From: Rhizobium sp. Root1334
GTDB lineage: Bacteria > Pseudomonadota > Alphaproteobacteria > Rhizobiales > Rhizobiaceae
Assembly: GCF_001426665.1 (NCBI RefSeq)
Contig: NZ_LMEY01000001.1
Location: 1,205,179-1,269,178 of the forward strand
Direction: 5' to 3'
DNA: 64,000 bases
Position numbers and translations under genes: made by a program. Below, piece after piece: positions 54,130-63,030 of the stretch. How positions within the stretch are numbered: position 1 is the first letter of the stretch; each line of letters opens with the position of its first letter. The notes beneath the pieces are model-generated. The model saw only the letters and a list, made by a program, of their open reading frames with translations, searched no databases and was not told the DNA's origin.

Positions 54130-55661
54130 TCGGCGGCCTCCTTGCGGCCTTCGACACCGGCCATCAACAGGCCGAGCTCCCCTTCGGTCGCATCCGGATC
54201 GCGCTCGCCAACCACACCGCCGGCGAACATGACGATGATACGGTCGGACAGGGCACGGATTTCATCGAGTTCGACAGAGACGAGCAAAACAGCCATGCCC
54301 TGGTCGCGCATCTCGATGATCCGCTTGTGGATGAATTCGATGGCGCCGACATCGACACCGCGTGTCGGCTGGCCGATGATCAGCACATCCGGGCCGCGCT
54401 CCATTTCGCGCGCCAGCACGATCTTCTGCTGGTTCCCGCCAGAAAAATTGGCGGTCTTCAGCCGTGGATTGGGCGGCCGGATGTCGTATTTCTTGATCTT
54501 CTCCTCAGCATCCGCCTGGATCGCCTTGGTGTTGAGAAACACCCCGTTCAGGAAGCGCTTTTCATGGTGATAGCCGAGAATGCCGTTTTCGGCCTCCTCG
54601 AACTTCAACACCAGCCCGACATGATGGCGATCTTCCGGAACATGGCCGAGGCCGCGGTCGCGCAGTTCGCGCGGGTCGACATGGCCGGTCACGTCGATCG
54701 GTTTGCCGTTCAGCAGCACCTTGCCGCTGACCGCCCTGCGGATGCCCGAGATTGCTTCCAGAAGTTCCGACTGGCCATTGCCGGCAACACCGGCAATGCC
54801 GACGATTTCACCGGCGCGCAAATTGAAGGAAACGTTGTCGACCATGGTGACGCCGCGACCGTCACGCACCGTCAGGTTTTCCACCGCGAGTTTCACCTCA
54901 CCCGGATTGGCCGCGCCCTTTTCGACGCGAAGCAGCACGCGGCGGCCAACCATCAGTTCGGCCAGTTCCTCGACCGAGGTTTCCTTGGTCTTGCGCGTCG
55001 CCACCATCTCGCCGCGGCGCATGACGGAGACTTCGTCAGTGATCGCCATGATCTCGCGCAGCTTGTGGGTGATGAAGATGATCGTCTTGCCCTGGTCCTT
55101 CAGCTGGCCAAGGATGCGGAACAGATGGTCGGCTTCCGGCGGCGTCAAAACGCCCGTCGGCTCATCGAGAATGAGGATATCGGCCTTGCGATAGAGGGCC
55201 TTGAGGATTTCGACGCGCTGCTGCAGGCCGACCGGCAACTGCTCGATCAGCGCATCCGGATTGACCTCCAGCGCATATTCCTTTTCCAGCCGCTTCAGCT
55301 CGACGCGGGCCTTGGAAATACTGGTGTTGAGGATCTGGCTTTCTTCGGCGCCGAGCATGACATTCTCGAGCACGGTGAAATTTTCGACCAGCATGAAATG
55401 CTGGTGCACCATGCCGATACCGCTGGCAATCGCCGCGTTCGGATCCTTGATCGTCACGGTCTTGCCATCAATGATGATATCGCCCTTGTCGGCCTGGTAG
55501 AAGCCGTAAAGGATCGACATCAGCGTCGATTTACCGGCGCCGTTTTCACCGATAATGCCGTGAATGGTGCCCTTGCGGACGGTCAGGTTGATATTCTTGT
55601 TGGCATGGACAAGGCCGAAGCTCTTGTCGATACCACGCAACTCAATGGCAATATCGCTCAT
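54126..55661 (-). CDS. Nucleoside ABC transporter ATP-binding protein (duplicated ATPase)
   Basis: A 511-residue protein with two ABC modules. The first has Walker A GENGAGKSTLMSILYG, signature LPVGLQQRVEILKAL and Walker B ILILDEPTGVLTP. The second has GVAGNGQSELLEAISG and NFSGGNQQKIVLAREM, with the degenerate Walker B VLIIGQPTRGVD. This two-domain form is the NupA/RbsA type used with BMP-family binding proteins. It is the first gene of the operon ending in cdd and the phosphorylase, possibly running on to deoC-deoA. Confidence 0.94.
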   Translation of the reverse strand: MSDIAIELRGIDKSFGLVHANKNINLTVRKGTIHGIIGENGAGKSTLMSILYGFYQADKGDIIIDGKTVTIKDPNAAIASGIGMVHQHFMLVENFTVLENVMLGAEESQILNTSISKARVELKRLEKEYALEVNPDALIEQLPVGLQQRVEILKALYRKADILILDEPTGVLTPPEADHLFRILGQLKDQGKTIIFITHKLREIMAITDEVSVMRRGEMVATRKTKETSVEELAELMVGRRVLLRVEKGAANPGEVKLAVENLTVRDGRGVTMVDNVSFNLRAGEIVGIAGVAGNGQSELLEAISGIRRAVSGKVLLNGKPIDVTGHVDPRELRDRGLGHVPEDRHHVGLVLKFEEAENGILGYHHEKRFLNGVFLNTKAIQADAEEKIKKYDIRPPNPRLKTANFSGGNQQKIVLAREMERGPDVLIIGQPTRGVDVGAIEFIHKRIIEMRDQGMAVLLVSVELDEIRALSDRIIVMFAGGVVGERDPDATEGELGLLMAGVEGRKEAAE

Positions 55662-55726
55662 ATTGACCCATGTTCCCCAAGTCGGCCCGGTTTCCTCCGC
55701 CTTGAGAGCGGTAGTCCGGGCATCGA

Positions 55727-55744
55727 TTTTTTTACCAATTGGTA
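55727..55744. promoter_or_regulatory. Candidate operator upstream of the nucleoside transporter operon
   Basis: TTTTTTTACCAATTG (55727-55741) extends into a perfect palindrome TACCAATTGGTA (55733-55744), 66-83 bp upstream of the ATPase start. The same 15-mer occurs before the binding-protein gene. Confidence 0.55.
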
Positions 55745-55939
55745 TAAGTTTAGCATCGAATTCCCGACGCGTAAGTCAAAAAATCGAAAGCCCATCTACT
55801 CTTCCCAGTTCATTCGGGAGAGTCCAGCGCGATTTACGCACTTCCGGACGAAACGCAATATAGCCGGACCGCAGACTGTATCGATCATGTGGATATGATA
55901 GGGAATGCATCGAACACGAGGCTGCCTTAAGGAAAAACC

Positions 55940-56149
55940 ATGAGCAACGACAGCGAACGTATCACCCGCCTTGAGGAGACGATCGCACACCAAGCGAAGA
56001 CGATCGAAGAACTGTCCGATCAATTGACGCAGCAATGGACTGTGGTCGAGCAAATCCGGGCCAAACTCGACCGGCTGACCGAGCGCTTTCTCAGCCTTGA
56101 AGAGCAGAGCCTGGAAGCGCCGGCGAATACCCGGCCGCCGCATTACTGA
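55940..56149 (+). CDS. slyX: SlyX-family protein
   Basis: A 69-residue protein, nearly all helical coiled coil: ERITRLEETIAHQAKTIEELSDQLTQQWTVVEQIRAKLDRLTERF with heptad leucines/isoleucines, then a proline-rich end (RPPHY) as in SlyX. Function is unknown in general. AAGGAAAAA precedes ATG 55940. Confidence 0.9.
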   Translation: MSNDSERITRLEETIAHQAKTIEELSDQLTQQWTVVEQIRAKLDRLTERFLSLEEQSLEAPANTRPPHY

Positions 56150-56176
56150 GCCGGCTACTTACCTTCCTCATGACAC

Positions 56177-56213
56177 GAAAAAGCCGCCAGCCCAAAGGAC
56201 CGGCGGCTTCTTT
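56177..56213. terminator. Bidirectional terminator between slyX and the binding-protein gene
   Basis: AAAAAGCCGCC and GGCGGCTTCTTT form a stem of 8 bp with a 13-base loop, flanked by A-rich and T-rich stretches on both strands. Confidence 0.8.
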
Positions 56214-56230
56214 CATTCAATCACACGAGA

Positions 56231-57223
56231 TCAATAAGGGCAGGCTTCATCCGACATGTAGTCGTGAACCTGAACCGTGCCGGCAATGATATCAGCCTTG
56301 ACCTTGTCGACCGCAGTCAGCATGTCCGGGGTGATCAACGCCTTGTTGTTGTCATCGAGCGCAAAGCCGACGCCATCTTCCTTGAGGCCGAGGTTCGACG
56401 TGCCGAACTCGAACTTGTCATCCTTGGCAGCCTTGAAGGCTTCATAGACGGCAACATCGACGCGCTTCAGCATCGAGGTCAGGACCTTGCCCGGCTGAAG
56501 GCCATTCTGGTTCGAATCGACGCCGATGCCGAGCTTGCCAGCATCTGCGGCCGCCTGCAGCACGCCAACGCCGGTACCGCCGGCAGCGTGATAGACAACA
56601 TCAGAACCCTGATCCATCTGCGACTTGGCGATTTCGCCACCCTTGACCGGGTCGTTCCAGGCATCCGGCGTGGTGCCCGTATAGGCTTCGAGCACCTTGA
56701 CATCAGCGCCGGTGGACTTGGCGCCACCGATGTAGCCGCAGGCGAACTTGTGGATCAACGGAACATCCATGCCGCCGACGAAGCTGACGGTCTTCGACTT
56801 GGAAGCGAGACCGGCGAGAACGCCGACGAGATACGAGCCTTCCTGCTCCTTGAAGACGATCGACTTGACGTTCGGCTTCTCAACGACGGTGTCGATGATG
56901 GCGAATTTGGTGTCCGGATATTCAGCCGACAGCTTTTCCAGCGGCGGCGCCCAGTTGAAGCCGACAACCACGATCGGGTTGTTGCCGTCGCCGGCGAAGC
57001 GGCGCAACGCCTGTTCGCGCTGGGCGTCGTTGCTGATTTCGAACTCGCGGTATTCAATGCCGGTTTCGGTCTTGAACTTTTCCGCGCCGTTGAAGGCTGC
57101 TTCGTTGAAGGATTTGTCGAACTTGCCGCCGAGATCGAAAATGAGCGCCGGCTTAACGTCGGCAGCAAGAGCCGTGGCCGACATCATCGAAAAGGCAAAG
57201 AGACCGAGGAGGGTTTTTTTCAT
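56231..57223 (-). CDS. BMP-family nucleoside-binding periplasmic protein
   Basis: A 330-residue protein with a signal peptide (MKKTLLGLFAFSMMSATALA). The BMP/PnrA-like fold shows PALIFDLGGKFDKSFNEAAFNGAEKF at the start, GNNPIVVVGFNWAPPLEKL, the VSFVGGMDVPLIHKFACGYIGGA hinge, and VYHAAGGTGVGVLQAAADAGKLGIGVDSNQNG. It lacks a lipobox, as in Gram-negative members. It is expected to deliver nucleosides to the permease complex encoded upstream at 52.0-55.7 kb, from which it is separated by slyX on the other strand. Confidence 0.94.
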   Translation of the reverse strand: MKKTLLGLFAFSMMSATALAADVKPALIFDLGGKFDKSFNEAAFNGAEKFKTETGIEYREFEISNDAQREQALRRFAGDGNNPIVVVGFNWAPPLEKLSAEYPDTKFAIIDTVVEKPNVKSIVFKEQEGSYLVGVLAGLASKSKTVSFVGGMDVPLIHKFACGYIGGAKSTGADVKVLEAYTGTTPDAWNDPVKGGEIAKSQMDQGSDVVYHAAGGTGVGVLQAAADAGKLGIGVDSNQNGLQPGKVLTSMLKRVDVAVYEAFKAAKDDKFEFGTSNLGLKEDGVGFALDDNNKALITPDMLTAVDKVKADIIAGTVQVHDYMSDEACPY

Positions 57224-57376
57224 TGTGCAGCCCTGTTGTTGCTATTGATCTTGTTGGGTCCTCCCGCAAGCTCCTCTTTCGGGAGCATGTCTGCGGAACC
57301 ACCACTCCCTTTTTAGGGGATGTTTGGCTGGGGCGCATCCTTGCATGCCTCAAATCAAAATTCACCCGAAATTTTT

Positions 57377-57391
57377 CAATTGGTAAAAAAA
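57377..57391 (-). promoter_or_regulatory. Candidate operator upstream of the nucleoside-binding protein
   Basis: The minus strand reads TTTTTTTACCAATTG, identical over 15 bases to the site before the transporter ATPase gene, 154-168 bp upstream of the binding-protein start. Here only half of the palindrome is retained. Confidence 0.5.
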
Positions 57392-57477
57392 GGTAAATGG
57401 CTCAAAAAACCGGCAAAATCATCAAATTGGCTGGTGGGCAATCTCCGTCCGTAGGCCGTCCACGCCTGCCGTAAACG

Positions 57478-57509
57478 AAAAAGCCGCGGCACCCAGGCGC
57501 CGCGACTTT
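57478..57509 (-). terminator. Terminator after the TonB-dependent receptor gene
   Basis: AAAGCCGCGGC and GCCGCGACTTT pair with one mismatch; the minus-strand product ends in a U-run 24 bp after the receptor stop. Confidence 0.75.
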
Positions 57510-57532
57510 CAATATTTTCTCTCTGGCCTGCG

Positions 57533-59701
57533 CTACCAGGACTTGCTGAGCTTCAGCGTCACTGTCCGCTGGTCGCCGTAGCCGCAGGTGAACAGGCCCT
57601 GGCAACCCTTGACGTATTCCTTGTCGAACAGGTTGGTGACGTTGAGGGCTGCACCCCAGCCGTTCTTTTCGTAGCGGATCGCAGCGTCCGCGACGACCGC
57701 GTCCGGAACCTTGGCGGTGTTTGCCATATCGGCGAAAGACTCGCCCTGATAGCGTAGGCCACCGCCGATGCTGACACCTTCCATCGCGCCATCGGTTACC
57801 AGATATTCGACCCAAAGAGCCGCCTGGTGTTCCGGGATCAGATACGGCCGGTTGCCGATCAGCGCCGGATTGAGATCTTCGGTGACCTCCAGATCGTTAT
57901 AGGTATAGGAGCCGATCAGCCTCCAGTTCTGATTGAGATTGACCTTGCCTTCCAGTTCCAGACCGGTGGAGGTCACTTCGCCAAGCTGTTCCTGCAGGAA
58001 ATCGGGACGGGTCAGCGCCACGTTCTTCTTGACGATATGATAGACGGAGGCCGTGAACAGGCCATCGATAAAGGTCGGCTCGTACTTGATGCCGCCTTCG
58101 ATCTGGTGGCCATCTTCCGGCTCAAGCGCCCCGCCGGTGAATGCCGTTCCGACCAGAGGATTGAAGAAGGTAGCCGCCGAAACATACGGCGTCAGGCCGT
58201 TGTCGAACTCATAGGCAAGGCCGGCACGGCCGCTCACCGCGCTATCCGTGGTGCTGTAGGAACCTGTCGCAAGCCAGGAAGCATTGTCGATATCGACATA
58301 GTCGTAGCGGCCATTCAGCGTGACCAGCCAACCATCGCCAAACCGGATCTGATCCTGCGCATAGACGCCAGTCTGCTTCATCCGCGTGACACCGTCGAGA
58401 TAGGTGAAGTACGCAGGCAGAGTGCCACCGTAGACCGGGTCGGTCGGGTCGAGGTCCGGGCCAGGAAATGCTGAAGCCTGGGTCTGGTCGATTTTGAAAT
58501 TCTTGTAATCCAGGCCGAGTAGCAGCGAGTGATTGAGCGGTCCGGTCGAGAATTCCTTCTCAGCGCGGTTGTCAACACTGAAGCTATCGACTGACGTATC
58601 ATGCTTGAAGCCAAGCCGGGCCAGATCATAGGTCGGGGTATAGGCGTAGGGATAGACCAGCTCCTCAGCCTTATCGAGATGGCTGTAGCGCAGGTTCTGC
58701 GAGACCTTCCATCCATTGTCGAACTCGTGGGAGAATTCGTAGCCGAACATCTGCTGGTCGTAACGGCCAAAATCGTGATCCGGCTCGCCGGTAAACAGGT
58801 CGCGGTCGATCTTGCCGAACGGCGCATTGGTCACCGTGCCCTCGTAGGGCAGAAAACCGTTGCCGACATGGGTCTGATCGAAGGCGGAGGCGATCGCATA
58901 CACCGTCAGCGATGTCGCATCGTCCGGCGCATAGGTGATCTGCGGCATGATGAAGCCGCGCAAATCCTCGGAGAAATCCGAATAATTATCGCCACCAGCA
59001 ATCTTGCCGGTAATGCGGTAAGTGATCGTTCCGTCGGCATTCACCTTGTCATTGGCATCGAAGCCGAAGAAGGCGTTGCCGAAATTGTTGATGCCGATCT
59101 CGGTGGAATAGGCAGGCTCCGCCTGCGGGCGCTTGCGCACGAGATCAACGATACCGCCGGGGTTCGAGCCGCCATAGAGAACGGAGGCCGGGCCTTTCAG
59201 GATCTCGACACGTTCCATCATGTAGGCATCCGTCTGGAAACCGCCGAAGCCGTAGGAATAGAGGTTCAGACCATCAAGAAAGACGCCGGTCTGGGTCGCA
59301 TCGAAGCCGCGGATATAGAACCAGTCGGTGTCGGGGTCGCTGCCGAAGGGCTCGGTCGAAACGCCAGCGGTGTAGCGCAGCGCCTCGTCGATCTTGGTGA
59401 CGACGCCGCGATCGTCCAGTTCCTTGCGTCCGATAATCGACACTGATTGCGGAATTTCCGAAACCGGCGTTGCGGTCTTCGATCCCGTACCCGTTGCCTT
59501 CGGCACGTAGCCATCAACGGGGCCGGTTGCCTCGCCCTCGCTGGGCTTGCCGCCCTTGCCGCCTTCAACGGTCAGTCGCTCCAACGCCGTGGCACTGCCC
59601 GTTGCCGCGTCCTGTGCATGTGCCGGCTGTACTCCGGTGATCGCCGCAACAGCCGCGCTCGCCATCAACACCCGATAGAGACCAGTCCCCTTGATCTGCA
59701 T
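57533..59701 (-). CDS. TonB-dependent siderophore receptor
   Basis: A 722-residue outer-membrane receptor. A signal peptide (MASAAVAAITGVQPAHAQ) is followed by a TonB-box-like LERLTVEGG, the plug (residues about 70-210: PQSVSIIGRKELDDRG, then GGSNPGGIVDLVRKRP) and a 22-strand barrel. The C-terminal CQGLFTCGYGDQRTVTLKLSKSW resembles the hydroxamate receptors FhuA/FoxA, so ferric hydroxamate is a likely ligand. It lacks the STN signalling domain, so control is not by an ECF sigma/anti-sigma pair. The AraC gene 183 bp upstream is the likely regulator. Confidence 0.93.
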   Translation of the reverse strand: MQIKGTGLYRVLMASAAVAAITGVQPAHAQDAATGSATALERLTVEGGKGGKPSEGEATGPVDGYVPKATGTGSKTATPVSEIPQSVSIIGRKELDDRGVVTKIDEALRYTAGVSTEPFGSDPDTDWFYIRGFDATQTGVFLDGLNLYSYGFGGFQTDAYMMERVEILKGPASVLYGGSNPGGIVDLVRKRPQAEPAYSTEIGINNFGNAFFGFDANDKVNADGTITYRITGKIAGGDNYSDFSEDLRGFIMPQITYAPDDATSLTVYAIASAFDQTHVGNGFLPYEGTVTNAPFGKIDRDLFTGEPDHDFGRYDQQMFGYEFSHEFDNGWKVSQNLRYSHLDKAEELVYPYAYTPTYDLARLGFKHDTSVDSFSVDNRAEKEFSTGPLNHSLLLGLDYKNFKIDQTQASAFPGPDLDPTDPVYGGTLPAYFTYLDGVTRMKQTGVYAQDQIRFGDGWLVTLNGRYDYVDIDNASWLATGSYSTTDSAVSGRAGLAYEFDNGLTPYVSAATFFNPLVGTAFTGGALEPEDGHQIEGGIKYEPTFIDGLFTASVYHIVKKNVALTRPDFLQEQLGEVTSTGLELEGKVNLNQNWRLIGSYTYNDLEVTEDLNPALIGNRPYLIPEHQAALWVEYLVTDGAMEGVSIGGGLRYQGESFADMANTAKVPDAVVADAAIRYEKNGWGAALNVTNLFDKEYVKGCQGLFTCGYGDQRTVTLKLSKSW

Positions 59702-59884
59702 GAATTCGTCACCCCAGCTTGAAACCGGGCGTCTTCGCCCCCGTCGGCGGCACGTGATCCGGCATGTCCATGAATATAAGCGGAGTCTTTAGCTCAACTA
59801 TGATGAGTTCGGATTGTCTCTGGCTGCGGTTCTTGAACGTTTCTGGTCCATATTCCGCATTATGCCCAGGCAAAGCGCAAATGC

Positions 59885-60769
59885 TCAAAACCGTTGGCTT
59901 TTTGCCCACATGGCGGGCGTCGCACCGACCGATTTGCGGAACACACGGGTAAAGTGCGCCTGATCGGCAAAGCCCGTTTCCGCAGCAACCCCGCTCATCG
60001 GCAATTCGCCTTTCAGCATCAACTGCTTGGCCCGCTCGATACGCGCCTTCATCTGCCATTGATACGGTGGCAGGCCGGTCGAAGCCTTGAAGGCATGGCT
60101 GAAATAGGACTGGGACAGGCCCGTGAGGGTTGCCAGTTCCTCCATCCGGATACCGCGCAGGCAATTTTCCTCGATATACTCGATGGAACGGCGCAACTGC
60201 CAGGATGCCAGTTCGCTGCGCTTGCGCGTTCGCACCGGGCCAAGCTTCATCACGTCGACGAACAGCGCAACGGACAGGCCATCGCCATAGAGATCGTGCA
60301 ACGGTTGCGGGTTCGCGCATTCGGCAGCGATCAGCTCGGCCAGAACCAGGAAACGCGGTTCGGAAAACATCAAGCGCGGCGTATCCAGCTTGCGCGTATC
60401 GACGTCCTCCATCAGCCTGCGGCTGAGGACCTCCGCGTTAAAATGCAGATCGAGATGGCGGACGTAGTTCACATCGACCATCTCGGCCCACAACTCCATG
60501 CCGGCCGGAATATAGGAAATCATCTGCCGGCGGCTGTCTTCCGCGACAGCCTGATGCGCCTGACGCAGCCGGATATTACGCCGCCCGCCGCCCTTGGCAT
60601 CAAGCACGATGAACAGCCGCGGATCATCTGCCACATAAAATCCGCCGGCGGCCGGCGCGCATTCGACGTCCCAGAGATCCGCAACAATACCGTTCCACTC
60701 GCGCCGGTTCAGGCCGCCAATGACGGAAAACCCGGAAATCCTGTTGTTCATGCGCGGTTGAAAGGTCAT
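59885..60769 (-). CDS. AraC-family regulator, probable siderophore-uptake activator
   Basis: A 294-residue protein with a variable N-terminal sensor and a C-terminal AraC domain: GIRMEELATLTGLSQSYFSHAFKASTGLPPYQW and MSGVAAETGFADQAHFTRVFRKSVGATPAMW. It lies upstream of and co-directional with the TonB-dependent receptor, the arrangement of FoxR/RhrA/PchR-type regulators that switch on siderophore uptake when the ferric siderophore is present. ATG 60769. Confidence 0.9.
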   Translation of the reverse strand: MTFQPRMNNRISGFSVIGGLNRREWNGIVADLWDVECAPAAGGFYVADDPRLFIVLDAKGGGRRNIRLRQAHQAVAEDSRRQMISYIPAGMELWAEMVDVNYVRHLDLHFNAEVLSRRLMEDVDTRKLDTPRLMFSEPRFLVLAELIAAECANPQPLHDLYGDGLSVALFVDVMKLGPVRTRKRSELASWQLRRSIEYIEENCLRGIRMEELATLTGLSQSYFSHAFKASTGLPPYQWQMKARIERAKQLMLKGELPMSGVAAETGFADQAHFTRVFRKSVGATPAMWAKSQRF

Positions 60770-61031
60770 GAGGTCTCGGTAGAATCGGCTGTCGCTACAG
60801 GTCGGAGTAAAACCTACTTTTTATATTCAAGTTTTACTATTCGAAATCCAGCATCTTTGCAATTGCTGAAAAGCCCGCAACCCCATCGTTTGTCGGGCGT
60901 TGTGTCCTTTTCACCATGCCGGGCGGGGGATTAGAGGTGACAGACCGGCAGACGCACGCTCGGCGCGTAGAAAACAACGCTAGCGGAAAGAGAACTGACT
61001 TTTTTGCCGGTTCACACTCGGCTTTGCTTAC

Positions 61032-61349
61032 TCAAGCCGAGAACCGGCCGGCAACGGACCGCCGCTTGTAGGCTATTACCCAAAGGATCAGCGCGATCAG
61101 CAGGAAGAAGGCAAAAGCCGGTTGCTGCAGAGACCAACGGATCAGCGGATCGAGAAACGCACCATTCGCATGCGGCCGCTCCAGGCTCTGCACCAGCGAC
61201 TGCGTCGAGGACCCGCCTGCCGCAAGCGCCGCCGCCAATGGCGTCAACACCGGTTGCGATGCCGAGACCGACTGGATGGCATCGACAGATGCAACGAGAA
61301 CCCCCATGACAAGCGCCAGAAAACTCGCAAACCGCAGCAAAAACCGCAT
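61032..61349 (-). CDS. Small membrane protein of unknown function
   Basis: A 105-residue protein with two hydrophobic segments (about residues 3-22 and 77-94, the second followed by YKRRSVAGRF) joined by a polar loop of about 50 residues, so N and C termini are probably both cytoplasmic. A GTGGAGGCGGA site precedes ATG 61349. I recognise no family; a longer in-frame extension upstream on the same strand (to 61536) belongs to a different frame and is rejected. Confidence 0.65.
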   Translation of the reverse strand: MRFLLRFASFLALVMGVLVASVDAIQSVSASQPVLTPLAAALAAGGSSTQSLVQSLERPHANGAFLDPLIRWSLQQPAFAFFLLIALILWVIAYKRRSVAGRFSA

Positions 61350-61627
61350 TCCGCCTCCACTCTACCGCCGTATTGGCCGGGCTCAGCAAGCAATAAGCAC
61401 AGGCTGGAGCAAGCGCAATCCCACCTTTTCGCAGGCGCGGATCGCAAGAAGTCAAAAAACTGTCAGAAATCAGTTGATCCCACCGAGTTCCTCGGTATAT
61501 ATCGCGCCGGTCCGCAGGTTTTCGCCCGCGGCTCACCCGGTTTGGCCCAGCCGAACGGGGTTCTCAGGAGAAAGCAAGCGCTTGTCTCTAATCCACCGGC
61601 CCCAACCGCCGGTGCGATTGACAAAAC

Positions 61628-61717
61628 GGACAGGTGGCCGAGTGGTTGAAGGCGCACGCCTGGAAAGTGTGTATACGTGAGAGCGTATCGCGGGTTCGAA
61701 TCCCGCTCTGTCCGCCA
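61628..61717 (+). tRNA. tRNA-Ser (anticodon GGA)
   Basis: A complete 90-nt class II tRNA with encoded CCA. The acceptor stem GGACAGG pairs with TCTGTCC, the D-loop has GGCCGAGTGGTTGAAGGC, the anticodon loop is CTGGAAA (anticodon GGA, reading TCC/TCT), and a long variable arm precedes the T-arm GCGGGTTCGAATCCCGC. It faces an integrase gene 30 bp downstream and is likely to be the integration site. Confidence 0.98.
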
Positions 61718-61747
61718 TTCTCTTTTTCAAGTGATTGATTTTCCATC

Positions 61748-62842
61748 TTATTCACCTTCCTTTTGTCCAACTTTTTGGGATGGTTGGACAGAATTTGTTC
61801 TCTTTTTCTTCCCGGCAATGGCCTTGAGACCCTTCTCGGCAAGGGTCGCCTGATTGGCTGCGGCGGTGTAAACCGAAACCTGCTTCAGATCGGTGTGGCC
61901 GGTGACGGCCTTGATCACATCACCGCTCATGTTGCCTTCTGCCATGCGCCGCGCAGCCGCTTTGCGGAGCCCATGGGCTGAACAATTGACCAGCCCCGCC
62001 TCATTGCAGCGCTCACGGAACCAGTTGCCGAAACCGGCCGGTGTGAACGGCTTTCCGAAGTCGGTGGTGAGGAACGTGGGCTTGTCGCGTGGAAGCGGGC
62101 GAATTGCGTCCAAGAGTGCAGGGAGCATGAACAGATCAAGCTCCGCGTCAGTCTTGACCTGTTTGACCTGAATGTGTTTGCCCTTGATCTTTTCCCAGCC
62201 CATCGCAACCACATCGCTGCGGCGCTGCGCCGTGTAGAGAAGCAGCGCCAGCGCCAGCCGCGCACGGGAGCCTTCCGGGTGTCGCGCTTCATAGGCAGCG
62301 ATTTCAACTTCCGACCAGGTGTGAAAGCCCTTCGTCTTTTTGGCGAAACCTTTGATACCCGTCGCCGGATTGGCCGAAACCCAGCCATTATCAAGCGAGT
62401 GATCAAGCATGATTTTGAGAAGGGAAAGGAGACGGTTTGCCGCCTGCGGCCGATCCGACATGTCGCCAATGATGGCTTTGACGTGCTCGCGCCGGAGATC
62501 GCGCATCATGCGCGTGCCATGCTTCTCACGAAACCTCTCGATAATGCGGCGATAGGTTTGCTTCGTACTGTCACGTAGCCCCTGAAACTCAGGAGAGCGG
62601 TAATACGAAACCGCCAGCGCATCGAAGGAGCCTGCCTTTGTGCGGCTCGCGCCGACATTCGCACGCCACTCGACTACGCCCGACAAGGCCTCCGCATAGG
62701 CCTTTTCAAACTCCACTCCGGTCGGAGGATAAGGCAGATAGGTATCAACACCTTTCACCCGAAAGCGGATGCGGCGTTTCTTATGCCGGTCAATGACCAG
62801 CGAACAATGCTTTGGCAGACCGTTGCGGCGCTTACCCTTCAT
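61748..62842 (-). CDS. Tyrosine site-specific integrase
   Basis: A 364-residue tyrosine recombinase. The N-terminal arm- and core-binding domains span residues about 1-165. The catalytic set is visible: R in [15 protein letters not shown] in VKTDAELD, HxxR in [15 protein letters not shown] and Y in [16 protein letters not shown]. The gene points towards the tRNA-Ser, whose 3' end lies 30 bp away, so the tRNA 3' end is the probable attB. ATG 62842 overlaps the stop of the preceding 62-aa gene (ATGA), so it is translated as part of a phage structural series. Confidence 0.96.
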   Translation of the reverse strand: MKGKRRNGLPKHCSLVIDRHKKRRIRFRVKGVDTYLPYPPTGVEFEKAYAEALSGVVEWRANVGASRTKAGSFDALAVSYYRSPEFQGLRDSTKQTYRRIIERFREKHGTRMMRDLRREHVKAIIGDMSDRPQAANRLLSLLKIMLDHSLDNGWVSANPATGIKGFAKKTKGFHTWSEVEIAAYEARHPEGSRARLALALLLYTAQRRSDVVAMGWEKIKGKHIQVKQVKTDAELDLFMLPALLDAIRPLPRDKPTFLTTDFGKPFTPAGFGNWFRERCNEAGLVNCSAHGLRKAAARRMAEGNMSGDVIKAVTGHTDLKQVSVYTAAANQATLAEKGLKAIAGKKKRTNSVQPSQKVGQKEGE

Positions 62843-63027
62843 TTCAGTACATCATCCCAGGTATTGCCGCCGTTCGTGTTGACGGCAGCTTCAGAAAATG
62901 AGGCGGTCGCTTCGATCCGCCCATCAGGGTGCAGCGTGATCTTCGCAGCCCCAAAGCCAGCATCGAGAGCGGCTTTGAAGAGACGTTTGGCGTCTGCCTG
63001 TTTTATTGCAGCGGCACGGTTCGCCAT
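62839..63027 (-). CDS. Small protein of the integrated element, unknown function
   Basis: A 62-residue protein (MANRAAAIKQADAKRLFKAALDAG ... ending GNTWDDVLK). It starts with a probable helix rich in A, K and R, and the middle AKITLHPDGRIEATASF looks like a short beta hairpin. It sits 3 bp after the head-closure gene and overlaps the integrase start. I recall similar short ORFs next to integrases in rhizobial elements but know no function. Confidence 0.75.
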   Translation of the reverse strand: MANRAAAIKQADAKRLFKAALDAGFGAAKITLHPDGRIEATASFSEAAVNTNGGNTWDDVLK

Positions 63028-63030
63028 CGA

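Larger units (their letters stand above)
57224..57532. other. Intergenic region between the binding-protein and TonB-receptor genes
   Basis: This is 309 bp with no supported gene. It holds the binding-protein promoter region with the shared 15-mer (57377-57391) and the terminator of the receptor gene (57478-57509). Nothing else is recognisable. Confidence 0.5.
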
